Source: Arthrobacter sp. ISL-30
Lineage (GTDB): Bacteria; Actinomycetota; Actinomycetes; Actinomycetales; Micrococcaceae
DNA: 64,000 bases
Direction of reading: 5' to 3'
Assembly: GCF_018613855.1 (NCBI RefSeq)
Contig: NZ_JAGGPK010000036.1
Span: 1-64,000, forward strand
Position numbers and translations under genes: made by a program. Under the pieces are notes generated by a model. The model saw nothing but the letters and a program-made list of their open reading frames with translations. It had not been told where the DNA came from and made no database searches. Positions 61,068-64,000 of this stretch are shown here, one piece after another. Position 1 is the stretch's first letter. Each line of letters begins with the position of its first letter.

Positions 61068-62959
61068 CTACCTCGGTCGCGCTCGAAGTGCGCGGGCTCT
61101 CAGTAGGGTACGGCCAGCGGAACAGTGACATCAAGGCGGTCGTTAATGATGTCGATTTTGTTCTGGAGCGAGGAAAGATCCTCGGAATGGCGGGCGAGTC
61201 CGGCTGCGGTAAGAGCACGACGGCGCTGGCGGCGATCGGCTATCGGCCCGGCGCGATGCAGGTGCCCGCTGGCAAGTCAAAACTTGGGGACATTAATCTA
61301 CTGAACATCCCCCTTCCACAACTTCGGCGCATATGGGGTAGCAAGGTTGTTTATGTGCCCCAAGCATCATCGAACGGGTTGACTCCAGCTTTGACGATTG
61401 GACGTCAGATGGCTGAGCCCATGGAAATCCACCTCGGGCTGAAAGGACGAGCCAACCGCGACAGGCAGGTCGAACTTTTGCAGGAGGTCGGCGTTCCTAA
61501 TCCGGAGGCCGCCCTCCGGCGCTATCCGCATCAGTTCAGCGGTGGCCAGCAGCAGCGGATTAACCTGGCGATCGCCCTCTCGTGCAACCCCGAGGTGCTG
61601 ATCCTCGACGAGCCGACCACTGGGTTGGACGTGACGACACAAGCCCGGATCGTGAAACTTCTCAAGCGCGTGATCGAGGAGCACCAGACTGCCGCCCTGT
61701 TCGTGAGCCATGACCTGCCTCTCCTCGCGGAGGTTTCCGATCGGATCGCAATTATGTACGCGGGCCAGATCGTGGAGTCAGCTCCGGCGAGGGAATTGAT
61801 GTCGAGCCCAGAGCACCCTTACACCAGGGCGCTGCTCGCGGCCGTTCCGGACCCGACCGGCACTCGTGCATTGTCCGGGATCCCTGGTGTGCCGCCGCCG
61901 GGAGTTGTCGAGGGAGCCTGTCCTTTTGTCCCGCGATGCCCCTTCAGCATCAAGAGCTGCTCGGAATCGAACCCGAACCTGTTGCCATTGAGACCTTCTC
62001 ACAACGTTCGGTGTGTGCGGGCGGGCAACTATGAAAGGCCTTCGATTAGTGACCGGCCTTCAGTTCTCGGAGTGATCGAGGAGTCGGCGCCGCTATTGTC
62101 CGTCGACGACGTGTGGTGCGAGTACGGCTCTCGGGGTCGTTCGACGCCGGTCGTCAACGGGGTCACTTTCAGCGTTGCGCCGGGTGAGACGCTTGCGCTC
62201 GTCGGTGAGTCCGGCAGCGGAAAGTCAACCCTGCTGCGCGCCATCGCAGGGCTGCACCCTCGAAGCCGCGGTGAGATCCAGTTTGATGGTGCCCCACTCG
62301 CCCCCGAGGTAGGAAAGCGGTCACGCTCTATGCGGCGTGATGTGCAAATTGTCTTTCAAAACCCTGATATGTCTCTGAACCCGCGTCACGACGTCATGGG
62401 CCTCGTCTCGCGGCCTCTGCAGCTCTTCCAACCCGAGTTGTCCAAGGCCGACCGTGAAGATCGCGTGCGTAAAATTTTGGCCGATGTTAATCTTCCGGAG
62501 ACGGTGGTTCATCGGTATGCCAGCGAGCTGTCTGGCGGACAGAAGCAACGCGTCGCGATCGCCCGGGCATTCGTGACGAACCCGCGGCTGATCCTTGCCG
62601 ACGAGATCACCTCCGCACTCGACGTGTCTGTGCAGGCTGCGATCCTTGATCTTCTGTCCAAGTTGTCTGCGGAGCATGGAACTTCGGTGGTATTCGTCAC
62701 CCATGACCTTGCGGTTGTCCGCGCAGTCGCCCATCGTGCTCTTGTTTTGCAGAAAGGCGTTGTCAGAGAGATCGGTCCGGTCGCCCAGCTTTTCGAGTCG
62801 CCCGCGGACGACTACACGCGCGAACTGGTTGATGCCATTCCGATGTACAGCCCGACCGCCTCTCCCATTGCCCCTGCATCATCGCGACGCCCAACAGAGA
62901 GTACTCCGGTACCTGGCTTTCAGGATGTGCGGGACCTCAGAGTAGAAAGGGGCGCGTAG
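61064..62959 (+). CDS. Fused ABC ATPase (DppD-DppF in one chain)
   Basis: A 631-residue protein with two ATPase cassettes. First: Walker A GESGCGKSTTAL, signature FSGGQQQRINLAIAL, Walker B VLILDEPTTGLD. Between them is the oligopeptide C-terminal motif with cysteines (CPFVPRCPFSIKSC). Second: Walker A GESGSGKSTLLRAIAG, signature LSGGQKQRVAIARAF, Walker B LILADEITSALD. So one gene replaces the separate dppD and dppF. It powers the importer. It overlaps the permease gene by four bases and is followed by the hydrolase gene after 63 bases. Confidence 0.94.
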   Translation: MTTSVALEVRGLSVGYGQRNSDIKAVVNDVDFVLERGKILGMAGESGCGKSTTALAAIGYRPGAMQVPAGKSKLGDINLLNIPLPQLRRIWGSKVVYVPQASSNGLTPALTIGRQMAEPMEIHLGLKGRANRDRQVELLQEVGVPNPEAALRRYPHQFSGGQQQRINLAIALSCNPEVLILDEPTTGLDVTTQARIVKLLKRVIEEHQTAALFVSHDLPLLAEVSDRIAIMYAGQIVESAPARELMSSPEHPYTRALLAAVPDPTGTRALSGIPGVPPPGVVEGACPFVPRCPFSIKSCSESNPNLLPLRPSHNVRCVRAGNYERPSISDRPSVLGVIEESAPLLSVDDVWCEYGSRGRSTPVVNGVTFSVAPGETLALVGESGSGKSTLLRAIAGLHPRSRGEIQFDGAPLAPEVGKRSRSMRRDVQIVFQNPDMSLNPRHDVMGLVSRPLQLFQPELSKADREDRVRKILADVNLPETVVHRYASELSGGQKQRVAIARAFVTNPRLILADEITSALDVSVQAAILDLLSKLSAEHGTSVVFVTHDLAVVRAVAHRALVLQKGVVREIGPVAQLFESPADDYTRELVDAIPMYSPTASPIAPASSRRPTESTPVPGFQDVRDLRVERGA

Positions 62960-63022
62960 CAGTCACTTCATGGCTTCTGATCGGGAACAACGAATATTGG
63001 AAACAACGGATAGGAGTGACCC

Positions 63023-63838
63023 GTGAGCGGGACGAATTTGACTTTGACAACATCGGACGGGGTCACGATTCGGTACGACGACGAGGGCGAAGGGCGGCCG
63101 ATCGTTCTCTCGTCCGGCGGTAGCGCCCACAGCGGCCACTGGGTGTTGCAGCGCGACGCCTTGTTGGAGGCTGGATACCGTGTCATAAGGTACGACCACA
63201 GGCTGCATGGGCGCTCCGACGTATCCGAGCACGGGCAGCGGATGAGCCGGCTCGGGCTGGACCTGGGCGAGCTGCTGACCGCTCTGGACCTTCATGACGT
63301 GGTTCTGGTTGGCCATTCGATGGGAGTATCGACAAGCTTGGCTTACTTCTCCATCGCCGACGATGCCTGGGACCGAATCACTGCGTTTGTCGCTGTGGAC
63401 CAGTCTCCGAAGATTGTGAACGACGCCGAGTGGCAATGGGGTGTTCGGGGCATCACCGAGGAAAACGTCTTTGACGCGGCCTACTTCCGCTATGACTGGC
63501 TCAAGGATGGTTTTGAACCGGATTTGCCCGATGACGTACGGCATCTCGTCGCTTCGATCACGCCATCTTGGGAAGACTTCCCTTGGGACAAGGCACACCG
63601 CCTTCTCCTCGACCACTTTGTCGCCGACTGGCGTGACGTTGTGCCGCACATCCAGGTCCCCACACTGGTCATCACCGGCCGGGACACACCCTTCTACGAG
63701 CTCGAAGGCATGCGCTGGTTCGCCGACACCGTCCCAGACGGACGCCTCAGCGTCTTCGAGCACAGCGGTCACGACCCCTACCTAAGCGAGTACCTGGAGT
63801 TCAACGCCCAGCTCCTGGACTTCATCGCCCAGCATTGA
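63023..63838 (+). CDS. Alpha/beta-fold hydrolase
   Basis: A 271-residue hydrolase. The nucleophile elbow is VLVGHSMGVSTSLAYF (Ser), the acid is likely the Asp of VITGRDTPFYELEG, and the His is in FEHSGHDPYLSEYL. The oxyanion region is RPIVLSSGGSAHSGHW, where HG is replaced by SGGSAHSG. There is no signal peptide, so it works in the cytoplasm. GTG start. It is the last gene of the ABC operon and probably hydrolyses the imported compound (ester, lactone or amide); the exact substrate is not readable. Confidence 0.88.
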   Translation: MSGTNLTLTTSDGVTIRYDDEGEGRPIVLSSGGSAHSGHWVLQRDALLEAGYRVIRYDHRLHGRSDVSEHGQRMSRLGLDLGELLTALDLHDVVLVGHSMGVSTSLAYFSIADDAWDRITAFVAVDQSPKIVNDAEWQWGVRGITEENVFDAAYFRYDWLKDGFEPDLPDDVRHLVASITPSWEDFPWDKAHRLLLDHFVADWRDVVPHIQVPTLVITGRDTPFYELEGMRWFADTVPDGRLSVFEHSGHDPYLSEYLEFNAQLLDFIAQH

Positions 63839-64000
63839 ATCGGGGCTGCCGTTATTCAATCAGCTTGTCGCTGCGTCCCCGCGCGGCGCACATCATTCGG
63901 CGACGGTCGGGAGCGGTCTCGGGCAGGATTCCGGAAAGCGCCTCTGTTGGGTTATCAGGCGGGCGATTCACAGGACTTGCACGCTTTTTAGTGTCGGCGG

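Noticed and set aside
62963-63772. 269-codon minus-strand frame opposite the alpha/beta hydrolase
   Set aside because: Shadow; the plus-strand hydrolase has a full catalytic triad.

Overview
The window reads as a chromosomal or large-plasmid segment of a high-GC actinobacterium, most likely Arthrobacter or a near relative in the Micrococcaceae. This is inferred from the frequent GTG/TTG starts, the actinobacterial-type PanB, Adk and PanD sequences, the CBS protein and the PucR regulators. No tRNA, rRNA, CRISPR array or phage module was seen. Most of the segment is accessory catabolism.

Layout. (1) 1-1257 is a complete IS3-family element that truncates a CBS-domain gene. (2) 1868-5723 holds an MmcQ/YjbR protein, a BisC-type molybdenum oxidoreductase and panB. 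(3) 6318-9945 (minus) is an MHS-type transporter, a small protein, a cupin, a hotdog thioesterase and a C-N hydrolase. (4) 10386-24465 holds two paralogous FAD amine/amino-acid oxidases, a PucR regulator, an extra adenylate kinase, a polysaccharide-deacetylase-fold hydrolase, a MaoC hydratase, an AMP-forming ligase, a nitronate monooxygenase, an SDR and a fused FAD/Fe-S dehydrogenase. (5) 25152-27320 is a glycogen-debranching-like glycosidase, followed by a wrecked integrase-type transposase and an APC permease. (6) 30466-36371 (minus) is a tightly coupled CoA-pathway operon (two SDRs, gamma-carbonic-anhydrase-like protein, tandem PPC protein, acyl-CoA ligase, thiolase) with a divergent GAF-PucR regulator and an MFS permease. 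(7) 39896-44044 (minus) is a D-lactate-dehydrogenase-like FAD/Fe-S protein with an MFS transporter. (8) 44583-54996 is a ten-gene operon for isobutyryl-CoA (valine) breakdown with its own ETF and a b-type cytochrome, followed by a convergent MarR regulator. (9) 55947-56306 is a dead panD. (10) 57509-63838 is a peptide-type ABC importer with an alpha/beta hydrolase.

How it works together. The strongest story is the 44583-54996 operon. Three palindromic sites of the form TACTAGG-N4-CCTAGTA occur, two in the etfB leader and one in the leader of the MarR gene, so that MarR protein very probably controls both. The operon carries every step from isobutyryl-CoA to methylmalonate semialdehyde. In place of a CoA-acylating MmsA it carries a hydrolytic-type aldehyde dehydrogenase, a family III CoA-transferase and a crotonase that lacks the hydratase glutamates and resembles methylmalonyl-CoA decarboxylase. 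This could form an alternative route to propionyl-CoA through free methylmalonate. That route is an inference and has a plain alternative (isobutyraldehyde/isobutyrate entry). The cytochrome b next to etfA may be a dedicated exit of ETF electrons to the membrane.
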